Origin: Caballeronia sp. INDeC2
Lineage (GTDB): Bacteria > Pseudomonadota > Gammaproteobacteria > Burkholderiales > Burkholderiaceae
Direction of reading: 5' to 3'
Length of the DNA stretch: 64,000 bases
Assembly (NCBI RefSeq): GCF_023631325.1
Contig: NZ_JALQDG010000003.1
Location: 62,001-126,000 of the forward strand
In this document: positions 1 to 10,255 of the stretch, piece by piece
Layout of the letters: the number at the start of each line of letters is the position of its first letter
Numbering within the stretch: position 1 is the first letter of the stretch
Made by a program: the position numbers and the translations under genes
The notes under the pieces: generated by a model
What the model saw: the letters and a program-made list of their open reading frames with translations, nothing else
Told to the model about the DNA's origin: nothing
Databases searched by the model: none

Positions 1-31
1 GGAGAATGCGCGGCGCGAGGTGATGCGTGAG

Positions 32-418
32 TCAGGAATGCTTTTCGATCAGCTCGACCTTGTAGCCGTCCGGATCTTCGACGAACGCGATCACCGTCGT
101 GCCGCCTTTCACGGGACCGGCTTCGCGCGTGACCTTGCCGCCCGCCTGGCGAATGCGCTCGCACGCGCCGGCGGCGTCGTCGACTTCGAGCGCGATATGG
201 CCGTAGGCCGTGCCGAGATCGTACTTGTCGGTGCCCCAGTTGTAGGTCAGTTCAAGCACGCTGTTCTCGCTTTCCGGGCCGTAGCCGACGAACGCGAGCG
301 TGTACTTGTACTCGGTGTTCTCGCTTTGACGCAGCACTTTCATGCCGAGAATGCGCGTATAGAAATCGATGGAACGCTGCAGGTCGCCGACGCGTAGCAT
401 CGTATGGAGGAGTCGCAT
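32..418 (-). CDS. gloA: Lactoylglutathione lyase (glyoxalase I)
   Basis: 128 aa. Glyoxalase I isomerises the methylglyoxal-glutathione hemithioacetal to S-lactoylglutathione in the cytosol. The protein is one VOC module pair, the usual length for bacterial GloA. The four expected metal ligands are visible: H5, E56 (in VLELTYNWG), H74 (in YGHIAL) and E122 (in KVELIE). It is the last gene of a long minus-strand run, 82 bases after the DUF45 metallopeptidase. The name is secure on motif grounds; whether it uses Ni or Zn cannot be read directly. Confidence 0.95.
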   Translation of the reverse strand: MRLLHTMLRVGDLQRSIDFYTRILGMKVLRQSENTEYKYTLAFVGYGPESENSVLELTYNWGTDKYDLGTAYGHIALEVDDAAGACERIRQAGGKVTREAGPVKGGTTVIAFVEDPDGYKVELIEKHS

Positions 419-500
419 GGTGGGATTCCTGTTGTGTGTGGATTGCGGGGAGACAGGAAGGAAATTGTACCGTCGGCGCCCGCCGCACGCTGACGATGCG

Positions 501-1421
501 TCAGAGCGCCGGAAGCAGATCTGGCGGATGATGTTTGAGCGTATGCCGCGCCTCGCGGAACTCGGGGAAGATCGATTCGACCGTCTGCCAGAAGCGCGGG
601 CTGTGGTTCATCTCACGCAGATGCGCGAGCTCGTGCGCGACGACGTAATCGATGATCGACATCGGGAAATGAATGAGCCGCCAGTTCAGGCGGATCTTGC
701 CGTCGCTGGAACAACTGCCCCAGCGCGTCGCCGCCGATGACAGCGCATACGCGCGATACTCGACGCCGAGCTTCGCCGCATACACCGTGAGCCGCTCGCC
801 GAAAATGCGCTTCGCTTCCGATTGCAGCCAGCCTTGCACGCGATCCTTTATCTGCTGCGCGTCGGCGAGCGCGGGCATTGCGAGCGAGAGCACGCTCGTG
901 GCGTCGTCGAAAGAGAGCGCGCTCGCCGTCGAACCGAGCGACACGCTGATCGTCTTGCCGAGATACGGAAACTGCGCGCCGTCCTTCCAGTCGATGCGCG
1001 GCAGCGCGCGCTGCTCGACGCGCGTCTGCCATTCGGTGAGCTTCTTGACGATCCAGTTCTGCTTGTCGAGGATCGCGCTTTCGATATCGGCGATCGTCAC
1101 CCAGCGCGGCGCGGTGATCGCGAGACCGGTCCCGTCGATGCAAAAGCCGATCGTGCGCCGCGACGAACGCCGCAACCGATACTCCAGCGCGCCCGCCTTG
1201 AGCGCGATGCGGCGCAGACGCACGCCATCGGGCAATGGTGTCGCCTGCGTTGCGGGCGTGAGAACGGGGAGGGGATCGGCGGCGGGGACGTCGCCAAGCA
1301 GCGGAGCGGGTCCGCTCGCGGGCGGCGCGCCGGAGTATGTCGGCGCATGCTCGAACGGCAGATCGAGCTGCAGGGTATCGAGCGCGACGGCGGGGCGCTG
1401 TCGCGATGGGGCTTTCTGCAT
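501..1421 (-). CDS. M48-like zinc metallopeptidase, DUF45/YgjP family
   Basis: 306 aa from the ATG at 1421. An upstream in-frame start at 1535 would overlap plsC and add a low-complexity Arg/Ala stretch, so the inner [10 protein letters not shown] start is preferred. The C-terminal YgjP/DUF45 domain carries HELAH (about residues 263-267), a third candidate ligand at H273 ([10 protein letters not shown]), and the family block [17 protein letters not shown]. The first 90 residues are Pro/Ala-rich and look disordered. The family is a predicted zinc-dependent peptidase with poorly known substrates. It follows plsC in the same direction. Confidence 0.85.
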   Translation of the reverse strand: MQKAPSRQRPAVALDTLQLDLPFEHAPTYSGAPPASGPAPLLGDVPAADPLPVLTPATQATPLPDGVRLRRIALKAGALEYRLRRSSRRTIGFCIDGTGLAITAPRWVTIADIESAILDKQNWIVKKLTEWQTRVEQRALPRIDWKDGAQFPYLGKTISVSLGSTASALSFDDATSVLSLAMPALADAQQIKDRVQGWLQSEAKRIFGERLTVYAAKLGVEYRAYALSSAATRWGSCSSDGKIRLNWRLIHFPMSIIDYVVAHELAHLREMNHSPRFWQTVESIFPEFREARHTLKHHPPDLLPAL

Positions 1422-1503
1422 CGGCTCGGCTTTGCGCTCGCGGCGCAGGAATGACGAGAAGAATGAATAAGGCACGCCGCGGCTCGATCCGAACGCCGCC
1501 GCT

Positions 1504-2277
1504 TCAGCGGCCCGCGCCCGCGGCGCCGGCTTCACCCGGCTGCGCGTTCGGCGCGGTGTAAGCGTGCGGATCGATGCGGCGCATTTCCGCCTCGATCCAG
1601 CTTTCGACGCGCGTGTTCACTTCCTCGGGTGTCAGGCCGGCGGTGTCGATCGGCTTGCCGATCGACACCGTGACTATACCCGGATATTTGATGAAGGAAT
1701 TGCGTGGCCAGACGTGCCCGGCGTTGTGCGCGATGGGCACGACCGGCGCGCCGGTCACGACGGCGAAGCGCGCGCCGCCGGTCTTGTACTTGCCCTGGCT
1801 GCCGACTCGCGTGCGCGTGCCTTCGGGAAACATGATGACCCACGCGCCTTCGTCCATGCGCGCGCGGCCCTGGCGCGTAACGGATGCGAACGCATCGCGG
1901 CCCTGCTTGCGATCGATGTGCACCATCTTGAGCAGCCCGAGCGCCCAGCCGAAGAACGGCACGAAGAGCAGCTCTCGCTTGAACACATAGCAGAGCGGCC
2001 GCGGCATCAGCGCGGGAAAAGCGAGTGTCTCCCATGCGGACTGATGCTTCGACAGCAGCACGGCGGGCCCATTCGGCAGGTTTTCCATGCCTTCGATCGT
2101 GTAGCGGATGCCGATCAGATGCCGCAGCACGACGATGGTCGATTTGCACCAGCCGGCCGCCATCCAGTAGCGCTTGTCGGCGCGCATGAACGGAAACGCA
2201 ATGAAGCAGGCGATCGCGTACGGCGTCGTGTACACGATGAAGTAAAGCATCAACAGCAAAGAACGGATGAAGCGCAT
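1504..2277 (-). CDS. plsC: 1-acyl-sn-glycerol-3-phosphate acyltransferase
   Basis: 257 aa. It acylates lysophosphatidic acid to phosphatidic acid at the inner membrane. An N-terminal hydrophobic anchor (residues about 5-30) precedes the LPLAT domain. The catalytic block reads HQSAWE (H78 to E83), so the usual HX4D acid is Glu, a common variant. The second block FPEGTRTR is at 150-157. It lies 12 bases after gmhB in a membrane/LPS-flavoured operon. The Ala/Gly-rich last 15 residues are probably unstructured. Confidence 0.93.
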   Translation of the reverse strand: MRFIRSLLLMLYFIVYTTPYAIACFIAFPFMRADKRYWMAAGWCKSTIVVLRHLIGIRYTIEGMENLPNGPAVLLSKHQSAWETLAFPALMPRPLCYVFKRELLFVPFFGWALGLLKMVHIDRKQGRDAFASVTRQGRARMDEGAWVIMFPEGTRTRVGSQGKYKTGGARFAVVTGAPVVPIAHNAGHVWPRNSFIKYPGIVTVSIGKPIDTAGLTPEEVNTRVESWIEAEMRRIDPHAYTAPNAQPGEAGAAGAGR

Positions 2278-2289
2278 GGGGTGTCGGTG

Positions 2290-2853
2290 TTACTGGGCGG
2301 AGCGATCCTGATGCCGCGCGAGGAACTCGAGCGCGAACGCGCGCAAGTCCTTGTGAACGACGGTGCCTTCGGGCAACAGGCCTTCCTTGAGCGTTTTCTC
2401 GCCCTTGCCGGTGAGCACGAGATGCACGGGGAAGCCGAGCGCCGCGCCCGCTTGCAGATCGCGCAGGGAATCGCCGACGACGGGCGTGTCTTCAGGATCG
2501 ATCTCGAAGCGGTCGATGATCTGCTGCAACATGCCGGGTCTCGGCTTTCTGCAATCGCATTGATCTTCCGCCGTGTGCGGGCAGAAGAACACGGCGTCGA
2601 TGCGCCCGCCGACGGCCGCGACCGCGCGGTTCATCTTCTGATGCATCGCGTTCAGCGCGGCCATGTCGAAGAGACCGCGCCCGATGCCCGACTGATTCGA
2701 CGCGATCGCCACGCGATAACCCGACTGATTCAGGCGCGCGATGGCTTCGAGGCTCCCGGGAATGGCGACCCATTCGTCCGGTGACTTGATGAACGCATCG
2801 GAATCGACGTTGATCACGCCGTCGCGATCGAGGATGACCAGTTTTCGGTTCAT
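2290..2853 (-). CDS. gmhB: D-glycero-beta-D-manno-heptose 1,7-bisphosphate 7-phosphatase
   Basis: 187 aa from MNRKLVILDRDGVIN; an ATG two codons upstream (2859) is equally possible. It is a HAD phosphatase of the ADP-heptose pathway for LPS inner core. Motif I is DRDGVIN, motif III is KPRPGM, motif IV is GDSLRDLQAG. The zinc-binding insert typical of GmhB is visible as CPH followed by CDC. It sits between glyS and plsC, the usual position in this family, and is probably cotranscribed with them. Confidence 0.93.
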   Translation of the reverse strand: MNRKLVILDRDGVINVDSDAFIKSPDEWVAIPGSLEAIARLNQSGYRVAIASNQSGIGRGLFDMAALNAMHQKMNRAVAAVGGRIDAVFFCPHTAEDQCDCRKPRPGMLQQIIDRFEIDPEDTPVVGDSLRDLQAGAALGFPVHLVLTGKGEKTLKEGLLPEGTVVHKDLRAFALEFLARHQDRSAQ

Positions 2854-2868
2854 GACCATGGCGGCGCG

Positions 2869-4968
2869 TCAGGCAGCGAGCTTGGAAATATCGGCGACGC
2901 AGTTCATCTGCTGATGCAATGCGTTGAGCAAGGCGAGGCGATTGTTGCGCAGGGCAGGATCTTCCGCGTTCACCATCACGTCGTTGAAGAACGTGTCGAC
3001 GCTCTCGCGCAACGCGGCGAGCGCGCTCAGCGCTTCCGTATAGTTGCGCGCGGCGAGCTGGCTTTGCACGCGCGGCGTCACCTGTTCGATCTGCGCGTAG
3101 AGATTCTTCTCCGCCGCTTCGACGAGCAGTTCCTTGTTCACCGACGAAGGCGCGCCTTGCTCCGACTTCTTCAGGATGTTCGAGATGCGCTTGTTGGCAG
3201 CCGCGAGTGCCGCCGCTTCCGGCAGCGCGGCGAACTCGCGCACGGCATCGAGGCGCGCGACGATGTCGTCGAGACGCGTCGGGTTCAGGCTCAGCACGGC
3301 TTCGATATCGTTCGCCTCGAAGCCGCGTTCGCGCAACAGACCGCGCAGACGATCGAGGAAGAATGCGTAGATGGCGTCGGTCGAATCGGCGACTTGCGGC
3401 ATGCCCGCGAACTGGCGTTGCGCCACGCCGACGAGAACGCGCAGGTCGATCGGCAGCTTCTTTTCCAGCAGGATGCGCAGCACGCCGAGCGCGTGACGGC
3501 GCAGCGCGAACGGATCTTTCTCGCCGGTCGGCGCGAGACCGATGCCCCAGATGCCGACGATCGTTTCCAGCTTGTCCGCGAGCGCGACCGTGGCGCCCAC
3601 GCCCGTCGACGGCGTGTCATCGCCCGAGAAGCGCGGCTGATAGTGCTCCGAGCACGCGAGCGCGACTTCTTCCGGCTCGCCGTCGTGACGCGCGTAGTAC
3701 GTGCCCATCGTGCCTTGCAGCTCGGGAAATTCGCCGACCATGTCAGTGAGCAAATCGGCCTTCGCGAGACGCGCGGCGCGGCGGGTGAGCGCGGCATCGA
3801 CGCCGACCATCGGCGCAATTTCGCCTGCGAGCGCCTCGAGACGCTCGACGCGTTGCAAGGTCGAGCCGAGCTTGTTGTGATAGACGACGTTCGCGAGCAG
3901 CGGCACGCGATCTTCGAGACGCTTCTTCTTGTCCTGCGTGAAGAAGAACTTCGCGTCGGCCAGGCGCGGGCGCACGACGCGCTCGTTGCCTTCGACGATT
4001 TCGCCGGGCGTCTTCGTATCGATGTTCGACACGATCAAAAAGCGCGAGCGCAGCTTGCCGTGCTGGTCGGTGAGCGCGAAGTACTTCTGATTGGTCTGCA
4101 TCGTGAGGATGAGACATTCCTGCGGCACCTGCAGGAACTCCTCGTCGAAACGGCATTCGTAGACGACCGGCCATTCGACGAGCGCGTTCACTTCGTCGAG
4201 CAGCGCCTCGGGCATCACGACGCGGTCAACTCCTGCGAACGCCTGAAGCTGCGTGCGGATCGATTCGCGGCGATCCTCGAAGTTGGCGACCACATGCCCC
4301 TTGCTGCGCAGCGTGTCGGCGTAATCGTCTGCGTGCGGAATCGCGACGAAGCCTTCCGACATGAATCGATGGCCGATGGTCGTATCGCCCGAATCGACGC
4401 CGAGCGCGCTGACCGGCACGACGTCGCGCCCGTGCATGGCGATGAGGCGCTGCACCGGACGCACGAACTGCACGCTGGAGCCGTCCGGACGCTGGTAGGT
4501 CATGACCTTCGGTATCGGCAGCTTGCCGAGGGTTTCATCGAGCGCGGCTTGCAGGCCTTCGGCGAGCGTCGCGCCGGGCGCGGCGTAGCGCAAGAAGAAC
4601 GCTTCCGCCTTTCCGTCCTGCGCGCGTTCGAGTTCGGCGAGCGGGAAGTCGGGGAAGCCGAGCGCCGCGAGCTTCTTCGCGAGCGGCGGCGTGGGATTGC
4701 CTTCCTTGTCGAGCGCGACCGTCACCGGCAGAACTTTCTCGCGCACCTGCTTTTCAGGCGCGACATCGCGCACGTTCTTGATGAGCACGGCGAGGCGGCG
4801 CGGCGTCGCGTACTTTTCGAACGAGGGCGCGCCGTCGATCAGATCGCGTGCGGCGAGACGCTCGACGATGCCTTCGGCGAAAGCGGTGCCGAGACGCGCG
4901 AGCGCTTTCGGCGGCAGTTCCTCGGTGAGCAGTTCGACGAGCAGAGAAGCGTGTTTGGATTGCGTCAT
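2869..4968 (-). CDS. glyS: Glycine--tRNA ligase beta subunit
   Basis: 699 aa from [20 protein letters not shown], whose [12 protein letters not shown] block is the conserved N-terminus of the family. A start seven codons upstream (4989) would overlap the glyQ stop and is less likely. The beta subunit provides tRNA recognition in the alpha2beta2 enzyme. The length matches bacterial GlyS (about 690-700). It begins 17 bases after glyQ, so the two subunits are translationally close. A long antisense open frame over this gene is a high-GC shadow. Confidence 0.97.
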   Translation of the reverse strand: MTQSKHASLLVELLTEELPPKALARLGTAFAEGIVERLAARDLIDGAPSFEKYATPRRLAVLIKNVRDVAPEKQVREKVLPVTVALDKEGNPTPPLAKKLAALGFPDFPLAELERAQDGKAEAFFLRYAAPGATLAEGLQAALDETLGKLPIPKVMTYQRPDGSSVQFVRPVQRLIAMHGRDVVPVSALGVDSGDTTIGHRFMSEGFVAIPHADDYADTLRSKGHVVANFEDRRESIRTQLQAFAGVDRVVMPEALLDEVNALVEWPVVYECRFDEEFLQVPQECLILTMQTNQKYFALTDQHGKLRSRFLIVSNIDTKTPGEIVEGNERVVRPRLADAKFFFTQDKKKRLEDRVPLLANVVYHNKLGSTLQRVERLEALAGEIAPMVGVDAALTRRAARLAKADLLTDMVGEFPELQGTMGTYYARHDGEPEEVALACSEHYQPRFSGDDTPSTGVGATVALADKLETIVGIWGIGLAPTGEKDPFALRRHALGVLRILLEKKLPIDLRVLVGVAQRQFAGMPQVADSTDAIYAFFLDRLRGLLRERGFEANDIEAVLSLNPTRLDDIVARLDAVREFAALPEAAALAAANKRISNILKKSEQGAPSSVNKELLVEAAEKNLYAQIEQVTPRVQSQLAARNYTEALSALAALRESVDTFFNDVMVNAEDPALRNNRLALLNALHQQMNCVADISKLAA

Positions 4969-4985
4969 TGTTCTGTCGAGCCTCG

Positions 4986-6014
4986 TCAAACCTGTTCGTT
5001 GTTGCTGCGTTCGCCCGGCGGCGTGCTTTCGGCTTTAAGCGGCGGCGCCCATGCGGGACGCTGCGCTTCCTGCTCGTCGGTGACGAGATCGCGATCGCCT
5101 TTCACCGGGTTGCCGAGCATCGGGAAGCCGAGCGCTTCGCGCGAGTCGTAGTAGGCCTGCGCGACGAGGCGCGACAGCGCACGGATGCGGCCGATATACG
5201 CTGCGCGCTCCGTCACTGAAATGGCGCCGCGTGCATCGAGCAGATTGAACGTGTGGCCCGCCTTCAGCACGAGTTCATACGCGGGCAGGGCGAGCTTCGC
5301 ATCGATCATCTTCTTCGCTTCTTCTTCGTAGCTCTTGAAGAAGGTGAAGAGCAGATCGACGTTCGCGTGCTCGAAGTTATACGTGGACTGTTCGACTTCG
5401 TTCTGGTGATACACGTCGCCGTAGGTCAGTTGACGCAGCACACGGCCGTTCGGGCCGTCTTCTTCCCATTCGGTCCAGATGAGGTCGTATACGTTCTCGA
5501 CCTTCTGCAGATACATCGCGAGACGTTCGAGACCGTAGGTGATTTCGCCGAGCACCGGCTTGCAATCGATGCCGCCCGCCTGCTGGAAGTACGTGAACTG
5601 CGTCACTTCCATGCCGTTGAGCCACACTTCCCAGCCGAGGCCCCACGCGCCGAGCGTCGGGTTCTCCCAGTCGTCCTCGACGAAGCGCACGTCGTTCTGC
5701 TTCAGATCGAAGCCGAGCGCTTCGAGCGAGCCGAGGTACAGATCAAGGATGTCTTCAGGCGCGGGCTTCAGCACGACCTGATACTGATAGTAGTGCTGCA
5801 GGCGGTTCGGGTTCTCACCGTAGCGGCCGTCCTTCGGGCGGCGCGACGGTTGAACGTAGGCGGCGCGCCATGGCTCGGGGCCGATCGCGCGCAGGAACGT
5901 GTGAACGTGCGAGGTGCCCGCGCCGACTTCCATGTCGATCGGCTGGAGGAGCGCGCAGCCCTTCTCGTTCCAGTAGGACTGCAGCGTCAGAATGATTTGC
6001 TGGAATGTGAGCAT
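4986..6014 (-). CDS. glyQ: Glycine--tRNA ligase alpha subunit
   Basis: 342 aa. It is the catalytic subunit for glycyl-adenylate formation and transfer. The N-terminus ([20 protein letters not shown]) and the segments [19 protein letters not shown] and [16 protein letters not shown] are diagnostic for GlyQ. The last 30 or so residues ([11 protein letters not shown] region) extend beyond the usual 300-320 aa and look disordered. It precedes glyS. A 195-base gap separates it from lnt upstream. Confidence 0.97.
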   Translation of the reverse strand: MLTFQQIILTLQSYWNEKGCALLQPIDMEVGAGTSHVHTFLRAIGPEPWRAAYVQPSRRPKDGRYGENPNRLQHYYQYQVVLKPAPEDILDLYLGSLEALGFDLKQNDVRFVEDDWENPTLGAWGLGWEVWLNGMEVTQFTYFQQAGGIDCKPVLGEITYGLERLAMYLQKVENVYDLIWTEWEEDGPNGRVLRQLTYGDVYHQNEVEQSTYNFEHANVDLLFTFFKSYEEEAKKMIDAKLALPAYELVLKAGHTFNLLDARGAISVTERAAYIGRIRALSRLVAQAYYDSREALGFPMLGNPVKGDRDLVTDEQEAQRPAWAPPLKAESTPPGERSNNEQV

Positions 6015-6167
6015 GATTGCCTTTTGCGGGGCGGACGCGGCGCGGCCAACGTCGTGACGACGCGACTCGGAGGCTCGGTCAAAGTGCTGAAACGTGGAAT
6101 TTTAGCCGAACGGGAGGGCGGGTGCGGCTTTTTGGGAATCGATGCGCCCGCGGGAACGGACACGCGG

Positions 6168-6192
6168 GCCGCATCGCGTGGCGCGATGCGGC
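6168..6192 (-). terminator. Hairpin after lnt
   Basis: A perfect 11-bp stem (6168-6178 pairing with 6182-6192) with a 3-base loop lies 18 bases past the lnt stop. On the minus strand no clear U-tract follows, so it may be an mRNA-stabilising hairpin or a weak terminator between lnt and glyQ rather than a strong intrinsic one. The rest of the 6015-6209 gap shows no gene. Confidence 0.5.
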
Positions 6193-6209
6193 TTCGTTTC
6201 AGTCGGCGT

Positions 6210-7877
6210 TCAGCGCGTGCCCGACCGTTTCCGGTTCGGCGCGAACGCAAACGCGAATGCCAGCAGAATCAGCGACACCGCGATCACCGTCATGTTCCCG
6301 CTCGTCACATACGGCGTGGTGCCCGACGTTCCCTGCACGCGCGCTTCGAGCACGCCGGTCGTGAAGGTCGGCAGCTTCGACACGACATCGCCGTTCGCCG
6401 CGATCGCCGCCGTCATGCCGGTGTTGGTGGCGCGTAGCATCGGCCGGCCGGTTTCGATCGATCGCATGCGCGCGATCTGAAGATGCTGATCGAGCGCGAT
6501 GGTATTGCCGAACCACGCGAGATTCGTCGAGTTGACGAGAATGCCCGCGGGCGTTTCCTGCTCGCGGATCGTGTGCGCGATCTCTTCGCCGAAGATGTCC
6601 TCGTAGCAGATATCGACGGCGACCGGCTGGTTGTGCACGATGAACGCCTTCTGCGCGATCGGCCCGCGCGCGAGATCGCCGAGCGGAATGCCCATCATGC
6701 GCACGAACCAGTGAAAGCCGAGCGGCACGAATTCGCCGAAGGGCACGAGATGATGCTTGTCGTAGCGATACACGCCGTTCACGTGCGGCGTAACGCCGAA
6801 GAGACTGTTGGTGTAATCGGTCGCGCGGCCGTCGGGGAGAATCGTGACGCCGATCGCGCCGAAGAGAATCGACGAGTTCGTGTCGTCCGCGAAGTTTCGG
6901 ATCGCGACGGCGAAGTCTTGAGGAATCTGCACGGACAGAACGGGCAGCGCGGTTTCCGGTGTGACGATCAGATCGGCCGGCTTTTCGGTGATGAGCCGCC
7001 GGTAGAGCGCAAGCGATTCGTCGACGCCGGCCTGCTCGAACTTCATCTCCTGCTTCACGTTGCCTTGCAGGAGACGCACGTCGAGCGGCGCGTTGGCGGG
7101 CGTCGTCCATTCGACGAGCGACAGCAGCATGCCCGCGACGATCAGCGCGATGGCCGCGATGCCCGGTGCGAACGCGAGCCGCCGCGTCTTTCGAAATTGA
7201 TAGGCGGCCTGCACGATCAGCGCGGAGACGAGCGCGAGCACCCAGCCGACGCCGTACACGCCGACGATCGCGCCGAAGCCCTTGAACGGTCCGTCGACTT
7301 GCGCATAGCCGCTCGCGAGCCAGGGAAAGCCCGTGAACACGAGTCCGCGCAGCCATTCGCCGAGCGCCCACGCGCTCGCGAACGCAAACGCGCCGTGCCA
7401 CGTCGGGGCAAAGCGCGGCGAGGCGTCGATGTCGCGTGCGGTCGCGCTGTCTTCATCGCCGAAGCGCGCGCGGCCCGCGACCAGCGACCAGACCACGCTC
7501 GACAGCGCCGGATAAATCGCGAGGTACAGTGAAAACAGTGCGACGGCCGCCGCGGCGAGCGGCGCGGCCATGCCACCGTAGACGTGCATGCTCACGTAGA
7601 GCCACCACACGCCCGTCACGAAGTTGCCGAAGCCGAACGCCCAGCCGGTCGCGGCGGCGCTGCGCCAGTTGCCGGTGCCCGTGAGCCACGCGAAAAACAG
7701 CCCGAAGATGACGAGCTCGATCCAGCCGCCGTGCGGCGTCGGCGCGAAGGAAAGCGTATTGACGGCGCCGAGCACCGCGGCGACGAGGTAATGCCAGAAC
7801 GGCAATGCGCGCGGCGACTCGGAGACGGCCGACGCGTCGCGTTGACGGGAGAGGAAGCGAAACGATGAATCGGCCAT
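6210..7877 (-). CDS. lnt: Apolipoprotein N-acyltransferase
   Basis: 555 aa. It transfers the third acyl chain onto the N-terminal Cys of lipoproteins at the periplasmic face of the inner membrane. About six N-terminal hydrophobic segments (residues about 25-230) are followed by a nitrilase-fold domain. The catalytic triad region is visible: Glu in VTPETALP, the FGEFVPL block, and the nucleophilic Cys in DICYEDIF. A last hydrophobic segment lies near the C-terminus. It is 78 bases downstream of corC, the conserved corC-lnt pairing. Confidence 0.96.
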   Translation of the reverse strand: MADSSFRFLSRQRDASAVSESPRALPFWHYLVAAVLGAVNTLSFAPTPHGGWIELVIFGLFFAWLTGTGNWRSAAATGWAFGFGNFVTGVWWLYVSMHVYGGMAAPLAAAAVALFSLYLAIYPALSSVVWSLVAGRARFGDEDSATARDIDASPRFAPTWHGAFAFASAWALGEWLRGLVFTGFPWLASGYAQVDGPFKGFGAIVGVYGVGWVLALVSALIVQAAYQFRKTRRLAFAPGIAAIALIVAGMLLSLVEWTTPANAPLDVRLLQGNVKQEMKFEQAGVDESLALYRRLITEKPADLIVTPETALPVLSVQIPQDFAVAIRNFADDTNSSILFGAIGVTILPDGRATDYTNSLFGVTPHVNGVYRYDKHHLVPFGEFVPLGFHWFVRMMGIPLGDLARGPIAQKAFIVHNQPVAVDICYEDIFGEEIAHTIREQETPAGILVNSTNLAWFGNTIALDQHLQIARMRSIETGRPMLRATNTGMTAAIAANGDVVSKLPTFTTGVLEARVQGTSGTTPYVTSGNMTVIAVSLILLAFAFAFAPNRKRSGTR

Positions 7878-7955
7878 TGATGACGGTCGAGATGAAACGG
7901 AGGCGGGCGAAGGGTTGATGGCGGGCGCGGATTCGCTCCGGCGCCCGCGTTGCGC

Positions 7956-8861
7956 TTAGTCGCGCAAGTCGTCTTCGTCGTCGCCCGCGTGATGATGTTG
8001 CTGCGCGAGATTCGGCACGCGCCGCACGAGGAGAACGTGAATCTGCCGGGCGTCGCCGCGCAGAATCTCGAACGCGAAATCGTCGATGCGCACTTTCTCG
8101 CCGCGATGCGGCACGCGCCCGAAGCGATGCGTGACGAGGCCGCCGATGGTATCGACTTCGTCGTCGGAGTAATCGGTGCCGAATTCCTCGTTGAACTGTT
8201 CGATGCCGGTCAGCGCGCGCACGCGATACTTGCCGTCCGGCGTCGCGATGATATTGCCGGCTTCTTCGTCGAAATCGTATTCGTCCTCGATGTCGCCGAC
8301 GATCTGCTCGAGCACGTCTTCGATCGTGATGAGGCCCGCCACGCCGCCGTATTCGTCGACGACGATCGCGATGTGATTGCGGTTCACGCGAAAGTCGTGC
8401 AGCAGCACGTTCAGGCGCTTCGATTCGGGGATGAACACGGCGGGGCGCAGCATGCCGCGCACGTCGAATTCCTCTTCGGCGTAGTAACGCAGCAGATCTT
8501 TCGCGAGCAGCACGCCGATGATGTTGTCGCGATTGCCTTCGTACACGGGATAGCGCGAGTGCGCCTTGTCGAGCACGAAGGGGATGAATTCGGCGGGCGT
8601 TTCCGCGATGTTGATGGCGTCCATCTGGGCGCGCGGAACCATGATGTCGCGCGCGCAGAGATCGGACACCTGAAAGACGCCTTCGATCATCGAGAGCGAA
8701 TCGGCGTCGAGCAGGTTGCGCTCGTGCGCGTCCTGCAGCACTTCGAGAAGTTCGTCGCGCGATTCGGGCTCGTGCGAGATGAAATCGGTCAGGCGTTCGA
8801 GAAGAGAGCGCTTTTCCGGCGGTTTGTCGGTGTGGCGTCGACTGGGATAAGGTTCGTTCAT
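7956..8861 (-). CDS. corC: CorC/YbeX-type CBS-domain protein
   Basis: 301 aa, soluble. A CBS pair (residues about 65-190, with VSDLCARDIMVPRAQMD and GLITIEDVLEQIVGDIEDE) is followed by a CorC_HlyC domain ending in the DGKYRVRALTGIEQFNEEFG segment. The family is tied to Mg/Co efflux and, in the ybeZYX operon, to ribosome-linked functions. It sits between chaC and lnt. An inverted repeat lies directly before its start codon and no clear Shine-Dalgarno is visible there. Confidence 0.92.
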   Translation of the reverse strand: MNEPYPSRRHTDKPPEKRSLLERLTDFISHEPESRDELLEVLQDAHERNLLDADSLSMIEGVFQVSDLCARDIMVPRAQMDAINIAETPAEFIPFVLDKAHSRYPVYEGNRDNIIGVLLAKDLLRYYAEEEFDVRGMLRPAVFIPESKRLNVLLHDFRVNRNHIAIVVDEYGGVAGLITIEDVLEQIVGDIEDEYDFDEEAGNIIATPDGKYRVRALTGIEQFNEEFGTDYSDDEVDTIGGLVTHRFGRVPHRGEKVRIDDFAFEILRGDARQIHVLLVRRVPNLAQQHHHAGDDEDDLRD

Positions 8862-8867
8862 AGCGGA

Positions 8868-8889
8868 GCGCCCGGGAGTTCCCGGGCGC
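8868..8889 (-). promoter_or_regulatory. Perfect inverted repeat in the corC leader
   Basis: A 9-bp GC-only stem (8868-8876 with 8881-8889) and a 4-base loop ends 6 bases before the corC ATG on the minus strand. It occupies the place where a ribosome-binding site would be. It could block initiation, or terminate or stabilise the upstream transcript. No U-tract follows. Its function is inferred. Confidence 0.5.
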
Positions 8890-9062
8890 AGGTTAGCGGA
8901 AGTTCAAGCATACACCAAGGTAAAACGGGGGCTGCGTGGTGCTGCGGGCATGTCAGGAGCCATGCTAGCCGATAAATATGCGAGAAGTATGTCCAGCCGC
9001 GAGCGTTAGCCGAACGGACGATGCGCATCAAGAAAATCATACGGATGCGAAAAGCACGCGCG

Positions 9063-9755
9063 TCATTTATTCCCCTGCGCCTGACAGCGCTTCAACAGCG
9101 CTTCGAGCGCGCGATCCGGCATACCGCTTTCGCGCAGCGCCTCGACGGTCCGGGCGACGTAATCCAGCGTCGTGCCATAGCGGCCGCTCGCGCAGCCGAG
9201 CACGGTGCGCACGACCGGATCGGCGAGTTTGCCGGTATAGGAAGTCGCATCCCGGCGCATCACGAACGCAAGCGCCTCCACGCGCCGTCCGTCCGCGAGC
9301 GTGCAGGGCAGCCACGCCGGCCGGTACGACGCCATCGCCATTTCGCGTCGCCATAAAACCTGAAGATGCTCGGTCGCATCGGCGCCCGCGAGCCTGAACG
9401 CCATGCCGGTGCACGAGCCGCCGCGATCGAGCGCCAGTACGAGGCCAGGCTGTTCCGGCGTGCCGCGATTCACGCGCGACCACAGATAAAGCCCGCGATG
9501 ATAGCCATGCACCTTGCCGCGCACGGCTTCGAGCGTCGGCAAGCCGGGATTCCAGATCAGCGAGCCGTAACCGAACAGCCACAAATCCGACTTCCGGTCC
9601 CAATGAACGAGCGCCGCGTCGCGCGACGCGGCCAGCTCTTCGTCCGTCAGCAGCGCGGATTCACCGAGCGCGGGCGGATAGTCCGGGCAGGGCGCGGGCG
9701 TCGGTTCGGCTTCGGAAGGTGCGGGTTGCGCGGGTTCGGGCGTCTTGTCGTTCAC
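9063..9755 (-). CDS. chaC: Glutathione-specific gamma-glutamylcyclotransferase, ChaC family
   Basis: 230 aa from a GTG at 9755; the open frame continues upstream but that part overlaps ybeY out of frame. ChaC cleaves glutathione to 5-oxoproline and Cys-Gly. The substrate-binding loop GYGSLIWNPG is at about 62-71, and the RRE near LQVLWRREMAMASY holds the likely catalytic Glu. The first 45 residues are Pro/Ala/Glu-rich and probably disordered. It lies 35 bases after ybeY, inside the otherwise conserved ybeY-corC interval. Confidence 0.9.
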   Translation of the reverse strand: MNDKTPEPAQPAPSEAEPTPAPCPDYPPALGESALLTDEELAASRDAALVHWDRKSDLWLFGYGSLIWNPGLPTLEAVRGKVHGYHRGLYLWSRVNRGTPEQPGLVLALDRGGSCTGMAFRLAGADATEHLQVLWRREMAMASYRPAWLPCTLADGRRVEALAFVMRRDATSYTGKLADPVVRTVLGCASGRYGTTLDYVARTVEALRESGMPDRALEALLKRCQAQGNK

Positions 9756-9790
9756 GGCGCTTTCAACACATCGGGGACATCGGACCGGCT

Positions 9791-10255
9791 TCAGGTCAAA
9801 GGCACGTAGGGATCGGAAAATCCCAGAGACTGCATGATATCCGTCTCGATGGATTCCATCTCTTGCGCCTCGCTCTCGACCTCGTGGTCGTAGCCCTGCG
9901 CATGGAGCGTGCCGTGGACGATCAGATGCGCATAATGCGCGGCAAGCGGCTTGCCCTGTTCGTCCGCCTCGCGCTCGACGACCGGGCAGCACAGAATCAG
10001 ATCGCCCGCGACGGGATCGTCCTCCGACTCCGCGTACGCGAACGTGAGCACGTTCGTCGCGTAATCCTTCTGCCGATACGTGCGATTGAGCATCCGGCCT
10101 TCGTCCTCGTCGACGAAGCGCACGGTCAGCTCGGCATCGGCGAAAAGCGCTGCCTTGGTCCAGCGCGCGACCGTCGCGCGCGGCAGGATCGCCTTGTGCG
10201 ACGGGTACGCTTTCGCGGCGGGGAACTGCATGGTCAAGGTGAGGCGCGGCTTCAT
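9791..10255 (-). CDS. ybeY: Endoribonuclease YbeY (16S rRNA 3' end maturation)
   Basis: 154 aa. A zinc endoribonuclease in rRNA processing and ribosome quality control. The metal motif H114-x3-H118-x5-H124 in [11 protein letters not shown] is intact. Its ATG overlaps the stop of phoH by four bases, so translation is probably coupled. Length and motif spacing are normal. Confidence 0.97.
   Translation of the reverse strand: MKPRLTLTMQFPAAKAYPSHKAILPRATVARWTKAALFADAELTVRFVDEDEGRMLNRTYRQKDYATNVLTFAYAESEDDPVAGDLILCCPVVEREADEQGKPLAAHYAHLIVHGTLHAQGYDHEVESEAQEMESIETDIMQSLGFSDPYVPLT

Noticed and set aside
2914..5151. A 745-aa plus-strand open frame antisense to glyS and the 3' end of glyQ
   Set aside because: Arg/Glu-rich shadow expected opposite high-GC genes; glyS is unquestionably coding on the other strand.
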